A DNA stretch of 64,000 nt from positions 434,001-498,000 of the forward strand of contig CAWAOQ010000006.1 of assembly GCA_963783785.1 (NCBI GenBank), given 5' to 3'. The notes beneath the pieces are model-generated. The model made no database searches. It was not told the DNA's origin and worked only from the letters and a program-made list of their open reading frames with translations. The position numbers were made by a program, and so were the translations under genes. This stretch comes from CADEEN01 sp963783785 (GTDB taxonomy: Bacteria; Pseudomonadota; Gammaproteobacteria; Burkholderiales; Burkholderiaceae_C). Below are positions 18,975 through 29,715 of this stretch, piece by piece (positions within the stretch are counted from its first letter, which is position 1; the number at the start of each line of letters is the position of its first letter).

Positions 18975-19375
18975 GACGCGATTCTCGTCTGCTCGACCAC
19001 CACGAAGGCAGTGGCGTAATCGGATTCGTCGCTGACGCTGACGTGGGCGACCAGGCCACGCGCGGCGAACCACGTGGCCAACGCACCATGCAAGCGAATC
19101 TGCGGCTGGCCACTGGCCGCCTTGACGACCTCGCAATCGCGCCACGTCATCGGCATGCGCATGCCCAGGCCGATGGCCTTGGAAAAAGCCTCCTTGGCAG
19201 CGAAGCGCGTGGCCAGGTAGGCGGTGCCGCGCGTGTCCAACTTGGCGCGGCGTGCGCGAAAGACCTCGAGCTCGTGGGGCCCGAGCACACGCTCGGCAAA
19301 GCGCTCGCCGCGGCGCGCCAGCGTCACCGCGATGCGACGGATATCGCAGAGATCGGTGCCGACACCGTAGATCAA
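18971..19375 (-). CDS. acpS: Holo-[acyl-carrier-protein] synthase AcpS
   Basis: Transfers the 4'-phosphopantetheine arm to acyl carrier protein. 134 residues, starting MIYGVGTDLCDIRRI with the magnesium-binding Asp in GTDL, and the second motif RFAAKEAFSKAIG. Overlaps pdxJ (ATGA upstream) and nagZ downstream; the pdxJ-acpS order is the classic proteobacterial arrangement. Its substrate AcpP is encoded about 13 kb away in the same window. Confidence 0.95.
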   Translation of the reverse strand: MIYGVGTDLCDIRRIAVTLARRGERFAERVLGPHELEVFRARRAKLDTRGTAYLATRFAAKEAFSKAIGLGMRMPMTWRDCEVVKAASGQPQIRLHGALATWFAARGLVAHVSVSDESDYATAFVVVEQTRIAS

Positions 19376-20163
19376 GGGGCAGCCTTTGCGTAGGCACGCT
19401 GGATGCAGCGCTGGTAGTCTCGAACCGCCTCGGCATAGCCGAGTTCAAGCGCATCGGCGATCAGTGCGTGGCCGATCGACACCTCCTGCACGCCGGGCAC
19501 GGCGCGCAGGAAGTCGGTCAAGTTGGCGCGATTGAGGTCATGGCCGGCGTTCAGCCCCAAGCCGACCGCCAATGCCGCTTCGGCAGCCGCCACGTAGCGG
19601 GCCAGCACAGCAGCGTGCTCCGGCGTGCCATGGGCCGCCGCGTAGGGTTCGGTATACAACTCGACGCGGTCGGCACCAATGGCGGCCACCGCGGTCATCA
19701 GCGCCGGCTCCGGGTCCATGAACAGGCTGACGCGCACGCCAAGCGTGCGCGCTTCGGCGACCATCGGCGCCACGCGTTCGAGATCAGCCAGTGCAAAGCC
19801 GTGGTCGCTGGTGAACTGTCCCGGCGCGTCGGGTACGAAGGTGCACTGCTGCGGCCGGTACTTGCGCACGAAGCCCATCAGGTTGTCCAGAGGATTGCCT
19901 TCGATGTTGAACTCGGCGTGCGGCCAGCCCTGCAGCAGTGCCGCCAGATCGCCGACATCGTGCGCGCGGATGTGCCGCTCGTCGGGCCGCGGGTGCACGG
20001 TGATGCCTTGCGCACCGGCCTCGAGGCACAGCGTCGCCGCGCGAGTCACGCTCGGGATGCCAAGGTGGCGGGTGTTGCGCAACAGCGCGACCTTGTTGAC
20101 GTTGACCGACAACGCACAGCGAGAGTCGCGGGAGCGAGCCTCGGGAGCGATCAATGGGTTCAT
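19372..20163 (-). CDS. pdxJ: Pyridoxine 5'-phosphate synthase PdxJ
   Basis: Last step of de novo vitamin B6 synthesis, condensing 1-deoxyxylulose-5-phosphate with aminoacetone phosphate. 263 residues with LSVNVNKVALLRNTR, GAQGITVHPRPDERHI, FNIEGNP, CTFVPD and the closing GLGLNAGHDLN, all conserved in the TIM barrel. Overlaps recO by four bases upstream and acpS downstream, so part of the rnc-era-recO-pdxJ-acpS-nagZ transcription unit. Confidence 0.96.
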   Translation of the reverse strand: MNPLIAPEARSRDSRCALSVNVNKVALLRNTRHLGIPSVTRAATLCLEAGAQGITVHPRPDERHIRAHDVGDLAALLQGWPHAEFNIEGNPLDNLMGFVRKYRPQQCTFVPDAPGQFTSDHGFALADLERVAPMVAEARTLGVRVSLFMDPEPALMTAVAAIGADRVELYTEPYAAAHGTPEHAAVLARYVAAAEAALAVGLGLNAGHDLNRANLTDFLRAVPGVQEVSIGHALIADALELGYAEAVRDYQRCIQRAYAKAAP

Positions 20164-20936
20164 GGCGGCGTCCTCGGCAGCAACGGCTGCAAGTCGCGCA
20201 GCACCTGGCGCGTGCGCAACGGAACCGCACCGAGATGATAGGCAAGCAACTCGCGCAACAGGCGGCGCAGCGCCGCTGCCGGCCCGGTGCAGTCGCGTTG
20301 CAGTGCCACGAGGTCGTCACTGTCGAGCGCTGCCTGCAACGCCAGCAGGTCGGCGCCGGTGATCGCAGCGGCCTGCCCCGAATCGGCCGCCGTCACGCCC
20401 ACTTCAGGCCGCAACAGGTAGACCGCTTGAGATTCGACCGGGACATGCGTTGCCGTTACGCGGGCCAGGTCGGGTAGCAGACCGATCTCGCGCAACAGCC
20501 GCAACTCGAACGCCCGCAGGGCCGCGCCTTCGCCGGCACCGCCGAGCCGCGACAGTGTGGCTGCATAGGCGTCCCACAGCGTCGGGTGCGGGTCTTCGCG
20601 TGCCAGCAGCTTCATCAGCAACTCGTTCAGGTAGAAGCCGGCAAACAGCGCATCGCCGCCGGCCACCGGCGCGCCGCCGGCCCACTCCGCACTGCGCAGG
20701 TTGTGCACCTCGGCGTGTGCGGCACCCTGCGCCGTGCGCCCGAGCGTGGCATGCAGCCGCTGGAACGGCCGCAATACCGAACGCAGTTGCGAGGTCGGCC
20801 GCTTGGCGCCCTTGGCAGCCACCGCCACGCGGCCAAGCTCGCGGGTGAACAGGTCGACGATCAGGCTCGACTCGCTCCAGTCATAGCGGTGCAGCATGTA
20901 AGCCGACAACGGTGAGGCGCCGCCACGGCTGCTCAT
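20160..20936 (-). CDS. recO: DNA repair protein RecO
   Basis: Recombination mediator of the RecFOR pathway, loading RecA on SSB-coated gaps. 258 residues from MSSRGGASPLSAYMLHRYDW. The N-terminal OB fold contains ESSLIVDLFTRELGRVAVAAKGAKRP, then a helical RecO_C domain (FYLNELLMKLLAREDPHP, FELRLLREIGLLPDL). The C-terminus LAYHLGAVPLRTRQVLRDL is typical. A longer upstream reading frame is antisense to the next gene and not used. Confidence 0.93.
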   Translation of the reverse strand: MSSRGGASPLSAYMLHRYDWSESSLIVDLFTRELGRVAVAAKGAKRPTSQLRSVLRPFQRLHATLGRTAQGAAHAEVHNLRSAEWAGGAPVAGGDALFAGFYLNELLMKLLAREDPHPTLWDAYAATLSRLGGAGEGAALRAFELRLLREIGLLPDLARVTATHVPVESQAVYLLRPEVGVTAADSGQAAAITGADLLALQAALDSDDLVALQRDCTGPAAALRRLLRELLAYHLGAVPLRTRQVLRDLQPLLPRTPP

Positions 20937-21814
20937 CGGGCCAGGGCGTGCAGCGCCGTCAGCGTCGCTCGGCAGGCGTCCTGGTCGCTCACCGTCAGCC
21001 TCTGGAAAGCGGCCTCTGCGCAAGCGACGTTGCGCGCTCGCGCAACGGCGTCGCCCCGGGCATGCTGCGCGCGCGCGATCGCCTCGTGCGCAAAGAAGAA
21101 CTCGTAGGCAGGGGCATCGTTTTGCGTGCAGGCAGCCAGGCACTGGGCCGCGAATTGCAGTGCCCGGTCGTTGAGGCCGGCCGACAAATGGCACAGCGCG
21201 AGCCCGTAGTCGCCGCGCTCGACCTCGAGCCAGGTGCCGGCCTGCGCCCAATGCGCCCTGCTGGCGGCGGCGAGATCGAGCATGGCGGCAGTGTCTTCGG
21301 CGCTGCGCGCGCTGCCGCGGTCATGCAATTCCCAGGCCATGTTGTTGCATGCGACAGCGAGCGGCCGGTGCACCGCGGCGCCGACCCGCGGCAGATCGGC
21401 CAGGCGTTCGCGCGCCCCGCGCAGCAGCGCCATCGCGCGCTCGGTCTGGTGGCGCCCGAGGCTGATCGCCGCGGCGGCGGCCTCGCTGCGGACCTCCTCC
21501 TCGAGCGTGAAGCCGGTAAGGTCGGCGCGGCCGGTTTGCGCCAGCGTCAGGCTTGCGACGCCGACGCGCAGTGCCGACTGCACCCCGGCGTCAGCGAGCG
21601 GGTGGTCGGCCAGTGCGCGCAGGCGCCAGCGGCCGTCGTCGAACGCACCCAGATGCTCGCCGCACAAATGCACGACCAAACGCGCCAGTGCGCTCAGCTG
21701 ATCGGCGGTCTCGGGCGCCGGCGTCTGCGTTCGCAGACGCAAGGCGACCGCTTCGGACTGGTCCGCGTGGTCGGTCCAAGCCTGCTGGAGAAAGGTGTCG
21801 AAGGTCGAAGCCAT
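20933..21814 (-). CDS. Conserved hypothetical helical-repeat (TPR-like) protein
   Basis: 293-residue soluble protein with no signal peptide or membrane segment. It is strongly helical and Ala-rich, with repeating segments such as RSAEDTAAMLDLAAASRAHW, YGLALCHLSAGLNDRALQFA and EAIARAQHARGDAVARARN that look like degenerate TPR units. I do not recognise a named family. A gene of this kind between era and recO is, as I recall, a common feature of Burkholderiales. Overlaps recO by four bases and lies 7 bp after era, so it is co-transcribed with both. Function unknown; a ribosome-assembly or repair link would be speculation from position only. Confidence 0.7.
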   Translation of the reverse strand: MASTFDTFLQQAWTDHADQSEAVALRLRTQTPAPETADQLSALARLVVHLCGEHLGAFDDGRWRLRALADHPLADAGVQSALRVGVASLTLAQTGRADLTGFTLEEEVRSEAAAAAISLGRHQTERAMALLRGARERLADLPRVGAAVHRPLAVACNNMAWELHDRGSARSAEDTAAMLDLAAASRAHWAQAGTWLEVERGDYGLALCHLSAGLNDRALQFAAQCLAACTQNDAPAYEFFFAHEAIARAQHARGDAVARARNVACAEAAFQRLTVSDQDACRATLTALHALAR

Positions 21815-21821
21815 GACTGCC

Positions 21822-22727
21822 TCACTCGTATCCGTAGCTGCGCAGATGCTCCTCGCTGTCGGCCCAGCCGGAGCGCACCTTGACCCAGAGTTCGAGGAAT
21901 ACCTTGGCGTCCCACAGCCGTTCGAGTTCCTGGCGTGCCTCGCTGCCGATGCGCTTCAGGCGCGCGCCGCCGTCGCCGATGACCATGCCCTTGTGGGCCT
22001 CGCGCTCGACCACGATCGTGGCGGCGATACGGCGCAGGTTGCCCTCTTCCTCGAACTTGTCGATCACCACCGTGCAGCTGTAGGGCAGTTCGTCGCCGGT
22101 CAGGCGAAACAGCTTCTCGCGGATCAGTTCGCTGGCCAGGAAGCGCTCGCTGCGGTCGGTCAGCGCGTCTTCCTCGTGGAACCATTCCTGCTCCGGCAGG
22201 TAGGGCGCGACGATCCCGAGCAGGCGCTCGACGTCTGCCGGCTTCTTCGCCGACAGCGGCACGAATTCGGCGAAGTCTCGACGCTCACGCATCGCCGCCA
22301 ACCAGGGCATCAGCTCGGCCCGGCGCTTGACCTCGTCGAGCTTGTTGGCGACCAGCAGCACCGGCTTGTCTTCGGGCAGCAGGGCCAGCACTTTCGCGTC
22401 GTCGAGACTGAAGCGGCCGGCCTCGACCACGAACAGCACCACATCGACGTCAGACAGCACCGAGCGCACAGTGCGATTGAGATTGCGGTTGAGCGCATTG
22501 CCATGGCGGGTCTGGAATCCCGGCGTGTCGACGAACACGAACTGCGTTGCAGCCAGCGTGCGAATGCCGGTGATGCGGTGGCGCGTTGTCTGCGCCTTGT
22601 CCGACGTGATGCTGACCTTCTGGCCGACCAACGCGTTCAGCAGCGTGCTCTTGCCGACGTTGGGGCGCCCGACGATGGCCACCAAGCCGCAGCGACGGCG
22701 TGCGTCAGCCGCCACGAGATCGGTCAT
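21822..22727 (-). CDS. era: GTPase Era
   Basis: Essential GTPase that binds the 3' end of 16S rRNA during 30S assembly. 301 residues from MTDLVAADARRRC. G1 is GRPNVGKSTLLN, G2 region KAQTTRHRITGI, G3 DTPGF, G4 NKLDEV, G5 SAKK. The C-terminal KH domain has GMVIGDGGARLKRIGSEARQ. Overlaps rnc by four bases, the widely conserved rnc-era pair. Confidence 0.97.
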   Translation of the reverse strand: MTDLVAADARRRCGLVAIVGRPNVGKSTLLNALVGQKVSITSDKAQTTRHRITGIRTLAATQFVFVDTPGFQTRHGNALNRNLNRTVRSVLSDVDVVLFVVEAGRFSLDDAKVLALLPEDKPVLLVANKLDEVKRRAELMPWLAAMRERRDFAEFVPLSAKKPADVERLLGIVAPYLPEQEWFHEEDALTDRSERFLASELIREKLFRLTGDELPYSCTVVIDKFEEEGNLRRIAATIVVEREAHKGMVIGDGGARLKRIGSEARQELERLWDAKVFLELWVKVRSGWADSEEHLRSYGYE

Positions 22728-23434
22728 GACCCAAGCGGCCCGCCGGGACGGTCGCTGGCCTGCAATGTCGCCAGCATGCGCCGCGCGGCCTCCTGCTCGG
22801 CAATGCGGCGCGATTTGCCTTCCCCATGTTCGGCAAGGCCGAGCGCAGCGACAGCGCACTCGACATCGAAAGTCTGCGCATGGGCCTGACCACGGGTGGC
22901 GACGATGCGGTAGGCCGGGACGGGGAGCTTGCGCGCCTGCAGCCATTCCTGCAATTCGGTCTTGGCATCCTTGCGCCAGTTGTCGACATCGGTGGTCGCG
23001 ATGGTTTCACCGAACAGGCGCTGCACGACCGCCTGCGCCGGCGCGAAGCCGCCGTCGAGGAAGGCCGCGCCGATCAGCGCCTCGAGCGCGTCCGCCAGAA
23101 TCGATGGTCGTTGTGCGCCACCGCCGCGGGCCTCGCCGTCGGACAGGCGCACGACCTCGGGCAAGCCGAGCGTCAACGCCAGCCGGTGCAGGCTGTCCTC
23201 GCGCACCAGGTGCGCGCGCACGCGGGTCAGGTCGCCTTCGTCCGAACCGGCGAAGCGTTCGTACAGCAGCGCCGAGATGGCCGTCTGCAGCACCGCATCG
23301 CCCAGGAACTCAAGACGCTCATTGTGGTCGGTGCCCGCGCTGCGATGGGTGAGCGCGCGGGTCAACAAACCCGGCTGCAGGAATCGGTAGCCGAGACGTT
23401 GCTGCAGAACGTCGAGTCGATTGTCCATGCCCAC
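22724..23434 (-). CDS. rnc: Ribonuclease III
   Basis: Double-strand-specific endoribonuclease for rRNA and mRNA processing. 236 residues. The catalytic signature NERLEFLGDAVL is intact, with the second acidic cluster in LADALEALIGAAFLDGG. The C-terminal dsRNA-binding domain spans about residues 160-228 (KTELQEWLQARKLPVP through GEGKSRRIAEQEAARRML). MGMDNRLD gives two possible starts, 23434 or 23428. Preceded by a DUF4845 gene 11 bp away and by lepB, the standard lepA-lepB-rnc-era order. Confidence 0.96.
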   Translation of the reverse strand: MGMDNRLDVLQQRLGYRFLQPGLLTRALTHRSAGTDHNERLEFLGDAVLQTAISALLYERFAGSDEGDLTRVRAHLVREDSLHRLALTLGLPEVVRLSDGEARGGGAQRPSILADALEALIGAAFLDGGFAPAQAVVQRLFGETIATTDVDNWRKDAKTELQEWLQARKLPVPAYRIVATRGQAHAQTFDVECAVAALGLAEHGEGKSRRIAEQEAARRMLATLQASDRPGGPLGS

Positions 23435-23445
23435 CGACGAGGCGG

Positions 23446-23820
23446 CTAGTTGGAGCGGCCCTCGCCGCGGTACTTGATCAACAGGAACACGGGCTCGAAG
23501 ATCTCGACTTCCTTGTCATAGGCGAAGCGGATCACGACCTGGTCGTTCTCCTTGGTGATCTGCAGGTCCTTGCCGCCGATGCTCGCGATCGAATACTCGA
23601 TCTCCTTCTGCTTCTCGAAGGCTTCGCGCGCCTGGGCCACGGTGGACGGCGCCTCCTTGGCGATCTTCTGCACCGCTCGCAGGATCGTCGAGTACTCGTT
23701 GACCGTCGGCACGACGCGCACCACGATCAAGGCCACGAAGGCCACCACGATGGCCCAGAGCAGCAGACCGATCAACGTGATGCCGCGTTGGGCGCTGGCG
23801 GGTTGGCAGGCACGATGCAT
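23446..23820 (-). CDS. DUF4845 small membrane protein
   Basis: 124 residues with one N-terminal transmembrane helix (RGITLIGLLLWAIVVAFVAL) preceded by a type IV pilin-like RGIT start, then a periplasmic alpha/beta domain (YSIASIGGKDLQITKENDQV). It matches the DUF4845 family nearly always found between lepB and rnc in beta- and gammaproteobacteria. Function unknown; position suggests a role near signal peptidase. Lies 39 bp downstream of lepB. Confidence 0.85.
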   Translation of the reverse strand: MHRACQPASAQRGITLIGLLLWAIVVAFVALIVVRVVPTVNEYSTILRAVQKIAKEAPSTVAQAREAFEKQKEIEYSIASIGGKDLQITKENDQVVIRFAYDKEVEIFEPVFLLIKYRGEGRSN

Positions 23821-23859
23821 GGATCGATCTCCGATAGAGGTAGGTGAGGTCGGCCGCGG

Positions 23860-24834
23860 TCAGTGAAAACTGCCGATACGCCCAAGGTTACCGAAATTCA
23901 TCCATACAAAGAAGGCTCGGCCAACGAGATTGCGGTCCGGCACGAAGCCCCAATAGCGCGAGTCGACCGAATTGTCGCGGTTGTCGCCCATCACGAAGTA
24001 GTGCCCGGCGGGCACCTTGCACGTCACGCCGTCGACGTTGTAGCGGCAGGCCTGGCTGTTCGGGAAGTTCTGTGCCCCGGGGATGAATGACGGCCGGTCT
24101 CGGTCGATCAGGATGCGGTGCTCGACGGCACCCAACTTCTCGCTGAACTGCTGCGCATAGCGAAGGCTGTCCTCGTCGTAGTACTCCGGCAGCGACGCCG
24201 TTTCGATGAGTTGGCCGTTGATGGTCAACGTCTTGTTCAGGTAGGCCACCTCGTCACCCGGCAGGCCGACGACGCGCTTGATGTAGTCGATGCGGGGATC
24301 GGGCGGGTAACGGAACACGACCACGTCGCCTCGGGCCGGATCCTTGTTCGCGCACGATCTTGTGGTTGATGACCGGCAGGCGCACCCCGTAGTCGAACTT
24401 GTTGACCAGGATCAGGTCGCCCACCTGCAGCGTCGGAACCATCGAACCGGACGGGATCTTGAACGGCTCGAACAGGAACGAGCGCAGCAGGAAGACGATC
24501 AGGATCACCGGGAACAGGCCGGCCGTCCAATCCAGCCACCACGGCTGCATCAGCAGTCGTTCCCTGGCTTCGGCGACGTTATCGTCGACCTGAGAGATCC
24601 CTTGCTTGACCAGTTCGACGCGGCGGGCGGCCTGCCGTGCCTCCAGTTGCGCCGCCGCGGCTTCGCGTGCGGGCCTGAAACGCAGCCACTCGGCGAGCCA
24701 GTAGGCGAACGTCACGATCGTCAGCACGAACAACAGCAGCGAGAAGTTGCCGATCCAGTGGCCGAAGAACCAGCCCCCCAGGTAGACCACGAGCGCGCCG
24801 TACAGCAACCCGGTGAGTGTTCCCATCAGTCCCA

Positions 24835-24835
<1 letters not shown>
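23860..24835 (-). CDS. lepB: Signal peptidase I LepB (one frame break)
   Basis: Cleaves Sec and Tat signal peptides at the outer face of the inner membrane. ATG at 24835 overlaps the lepA stop. Membrane helices at about residues 5-22, 30-48 and 100-118. The catalytic Ser lies in IPSGSMVPTLQVGD and the catalytic Lys in YIKRVVGLPGDE; box E GDNRDNSVDSRYWGFVP follows. The frame breaks at 24343-24344, where a Gln codon reads CA with both A and G. Total length is 3n+1, so one base removed gives about 324 residues with continuous DPARGDVVVFRYPPDP. A true break between Ser and Lys would be lethal, so an artefact is likely. Confidence 0.92.
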
Positions 24836-26643
<1,808 letters not shown>

Positions 26644-26703
26644 CGAAGCCCCGGCGGGCATTGCGAGCGCGATTCACGACGCAACGTGAACACGCAAAGT
26701 GCA

Positions 26704-26737
26704 TAAAAAAAGGCGCGTCGAATCAGTGACGCGCCTT
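26704..26737 (-). terminator. Rho-independent terminator downstream of mucD
   Basis: On the minus strand a 9-bp perfect GC-rich stem (AGGCGCGTC paired with GACGCGCCT) with an 8-nt loop is followed by seven T residues. It lies about 370 bp past the mucD stop and 60 bp before lepA, so it separates the sigma-E operon from the lepA operon. There is no T-run on the plus strand, so it is directional. Confidence 0.85.
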
Positions 26738-26861
26738 CCAACAAAACGTATGGCAACTGCTTGTTGGGCTTTCATTGTAGCCAAAGCCACCTCGCTGGAA
26801 CCCGCGCCAACCCTTGTTATTTCGTCGTTGCAGGGTACCAACATGAAAATCCATCAACAGC

Positions 26862-26883
26862 TTATCCACAATGTCTTGTGGAT
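26862..26883. promoter_or_regulatory. DnaA-box-containing inverted repeat between mucD and lepA
   Basis: TTATCCACA at 26862-26870 is a perfect consensus DnaA box. It forms the left arm of a perfect 8-bp palindrome: ATCCACAA (26864-26871), TGTC loop, TTGTGGAT (26876-26883). The right arm is a near-consensus box in the opposite orientation. It sits in the most AT-rich stretch of the left half of the window. The remainder of the gap 26644-27102 holds only the terminator; no other gene seen. Confidence 0.5.
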
Positions 26884-27102
26884 TCGCTGGGGACAGTTTC
26901 AAAGGCCGTCACTCCGTCCTCTCAGCGTCTGAAAAGGCGGTCGTTCCGCCGCGAATTATACGCATCGCGATACCCAATGGCCCTTGAACGGATACCGAAG
27001 TGAACATAAGCTCACATTCGTGGCCGTTGGCGGACAACGCCGATATTTCATCAGGCGGAAAGACCGGGCCGACGAGTCGCCCGCCAGGCTTGGCGCCAAG
27101 CG

Positions 27103-28593
27103 TCAGCGTGACGTCGGGCGAATCACCAGATAGTTGGTCCACTCGCCGCGCCGCACCATCACGCTGATCGGGCGTGACTTGTCGGCCTTGGCGACCAGCG
27201 AGTTGAATTGCTTCGCATCGGTGACCTCGGAGTTGTCGAGCGTCACGATGACGTCGCCCTCGCGCAGGCCAGCACGCGCCGCCGCACCTTCCACGGACTC
27301 GACGCGCACGCCGCCGCGCAGTTTCAGTTCGCGCTTTTGTGCTTCGCTCAGATCCGACACCGCCAGGCCGATAGCGCTCTTGGGCACGGCGGGCTGCGCT
27401 TCACCGCCCTGCGCGACGCGTCGCGGACGCTCGGGCTCGAACTCCACCACCGTGACCGCGATGTCGCGATAGGCGCCGCGGCGGAAGACCTGCAACGTGG
27501 TCTTCGCGCCGGGCTTGGTTGCACCGACGATGCGCGGCAGGTCGCCCGACTTGTCGATCGGCTTGCCATCGACCCGGGTGATGATGTCACCAGCCTCGAC
27601 GCCTGCCTTGTCAGCCGGCCCACCGGCCTCCACACCCTGGACCAACGCGCCGGCCGGTTTGCCCAGCCCGATCGACTCGGCCACTTCCTTGGTCACCGGC
27701 GCGATCGTCACGCCAATGCGGCCACGGATCACCCGCCCGCTGGCGCGCAGCTGGTCGGAAACGCGAATCGCCTCGTCAATAGGTATCGCGAACGAGATCC
27801 CCATGTAGCCACCCGATCGGCTGTAGATCTGCGAGTTGATCCCGACGACTTCGCCGCGCATGTTGATCAACGGCCCACCCGAGTTGCCGGGGTTGATCGC
27901 CACATCGGTCTGGAGCAGAGGCAGGAACTCGCCGGTATCGCGCTGCTTGGCGCTGACGATGCCCGCCGTCACGGTGTTTTCGAGGTTGAACGGAGAGCCA
28001 ATGGCAATCACCCACGCACCGACCTTGAGCTGGTTGACGTCACCGATCTTGACCGTCGGCAAGCCACTGGCCTCGATCTTGACCACCGCCACATCGGTTC
28101 GCCGGTCGGTGCCGACGATGCGGGCCTTGAACTCGCGTTTGTCGGTCAGGGTGACGATCACTTCATCGGCGCCGTCGACCACATGGGCGTTGGTCATGAC
28201 GTAACCGTCGGCAGTCAGCACGAAGCCCGAGCCGATGCCGCGCTGCTGCGGTTCGCTGTCTTCCTCCTGCGGACCACCGCGCCGCGGCGGCTGCGGATTG
28301 TTGGGCAGTGGAATCCCGAAACGGCGGAAGAACTCGCGCATCTGCTCGTCAATCTCGCCACCACCTCCGCCTTGCGCGCTCCCGCGACCGCGCTCGGACG
28401 TCCGGATGTTCACCACGGCCGGGCCGACACGCTCGACGAGTTCGGTGAAATCCGGCAGCTCGCGCACCTGAGCCTGCGCCGGGGTTGTCGAGATCGAAGC
28501 GACGGCGGCCCCCAGCGCCAGGGCGATAAGGCCAGCACTGACGCGACGGCGCAGCAGGGGGGCAAGAAGCGGAACGGCAAAGTCGTGAGTCAT
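27103..28593 (-). CDS. mucD: Periplasmic serine protease MucD (DegP/HtrA family)
   Basis: Envelope quality-control protease. 496 residues from MTHDFAVPLLAPLLRRR; signal peptide cleaved after AQA near residue 40. Catalytic triad: His in YVMTNAHVVDGADE, Asp in RRTDVAVVKIEA, Ser in INPGNSGGPLINMRG. Two PDZ domains (about residues 285-375 and 395-490). The final gene of rpoE-rseA-rseB-mucD, where it degrades misfolded proteins and damps sigma-E signalling. A TTG start ten codons upstream is possible. Confidence 0.95.
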   Translation of the reverse strand: MTHDFAVPLLAPLLRRRVSAGLIALALGAAVASISTTPAQAQVRELPDFTELVERVGPAVVNIRTSERGRGSAQGGGGGEIDEQMREFFRRFGIPLPNNPQPPRRGGPQEEDSEPQQRGIGSGFVLTADGYVMTNAHVVDGADEVIVTLTDKREFKARIVGTDRRTDVAVVKIEASGLPTVKIGDVNQLKVGAWVIAIGSPFNLENTVTAGIVSAKQRDTGEFLPLLQTDVAINPGNSGGPLINMRGEVVGINSQIYSRSGGYMGISFAIPIDEAIRVSDQLRASGRVIRGRIGVTIAPVTKEVAESIGLGKPAGALVQGVEAGGPADKAGVEAGDIITRVDGKPIDKSGDLPRIVGATKPGAKTTLQVFRRGAYRDIAVTVVEFEPERPRRVAQGGEAQPAVPKSAIGLAVSDLSEAQKRELKLRGGVRVESVEGAAARAGLREGDVIVTLDNSEVTDAKQFNSLVAKADKSRPISVMVRRGEWTNYLVIRPTSR

Positions 28594-28671
28594 GGTTTCA
28601 GAAGGAAGGGCTGCAATTGACAATCAGCGCACGAGGGGCGCAACAGGACGACAGAAAACATCACCGGCAAT

Positions 28672-29715
28672 TCAGCGCGTGCGCTCCAACGCCGCCGCGA
28701 ACTGCTTCAACGTGGCCATCGGCACGTCACCCATCACCGTGACCCAATGCGACCCGAGCGCCTGCCGCAGCGTATGGGTCGCGCCAAACGCGGCGGCGCC
28801 AGGCCGGTGGCGGTCTGCACGAAGAGGTTCGATGAATACCGACACATGCGTCAGACCATCGGAGAAGATGGTCTGCAGAACGTCCACCGCCAGATTGCGG
28901 TCGCTGTCGCCGGCCGCTTCCAGGCTGCGCTTGACGCAACTGATCTGGGTGAAGCCGGGCACCGGTGACTTCAGTTGCCAGCCCTCGGCGGAGAGATCCG
29001 TGCGCTGCGGTGCGCTGTGCATGACACGGTAGCCGTCGAGCTTCTTCATCGGTTTCAAGACGCTCTCGGGCTGCGATTTGATGCCGATGGTCAGGTCCGT
29101 GAATGCTGCCGTCTCCAGCACCCGGCCATCCGGCGCCAGCACATCGGCACGCAGCAGCAGCCCGCTGCCCTGATCGGCCCACAGGCGTTGCGCAAATCGG
29201 TGGCCATCGCGCGGCCGCAACAGGAACACTGCGGCGTCGTACCCCGCCACCCGGTCGCCGATCTCGGCAATCATCTCGTAGCGATCGAACAACTGGTCGG
29301 CACTGCCACTGAGCACGGCCGGAAAGAGCGCCACGGCGTCGCGCTGTTCGGTGCGTGCGATCTTGGCAGTCGGCCAGAGTGTCAGGACCTGATCGTTGTG
29401 ACGGTAGACCCGGCGCGCCTGGCCATCGAGCACCTCGATGCGCTCGAAGATCTGGTTGCCCTCGCAATAGTGCGCCAGACGGGAACTCGACATGCTGCCG
29501 CCCGCCGACACGACCAGCGTGCCCTGGTAGTTGCGCTGACTGGCGGCACTGTGGATGCGCTGCAGCCAGCCGCGGGCATCGGCCTGGGGCACGGCTTGCT
29601 GTGCGCCGCCGGCGCGCACCATGGTCGGCAGCAACAGCACCGCTGCGCCAGTCAATGCGGCCGCCACGAGCCCGCGGCCTAGCCAGGCGGAGAAGGGGTA
29701 GGCGTCGCGCCGCAT
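28672..29715 (-). CDS. rseB: Sigma-E regulatory protein RseB (MucB)
   Basis: Periplasmic protein that binds the anti-sigma factor RseA and shields it from proteolysis until misfolded outer membrane proteins or LPS displace it. 347 residues; signal peptide with hydrophobic run and cleavage after VRAGG. Two-domain RseB fold: LolA-like N-terminal half (RNYQGTLVVSAGGSMSSSRL, RIEVLDGQARRVYRHND) and C-terminal half ending TVMGDVPMATLKQFAAALE. It begins one base after the rseA stop. Confidence 0.92.
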   Translation of the reverse strand: MRRDAYPFSAWLGRGLVAAALTGAAVLLLPTMVRAGGAQQAVPQADARGWLQRIHSAASQRNYQGTLVVSAGGSMSSSRLAHYCEGNQIFERIEVLDGQARRVYRHNDQVLTLWPTAKIARTEQRDAVALFPAVLSGSADQLFDRYEMIAEIGDRVAGYDAAVFLLRPRDGHRFAQRLWADQGSGLLLRADVLAPDGRVLETAAFTDLTIGIKSQPESVLKPMKKLDGYRVMHSAPQRTDLSAEGWQLKSPVPGFTQISCVKRSLEAAGDSDRNLAVDVLQTIFSDGLTHVSVFIEPLRADRHRPGAAAFGATHTLRQALGSHWVTVMGDVPMATLKQFAAALERTR

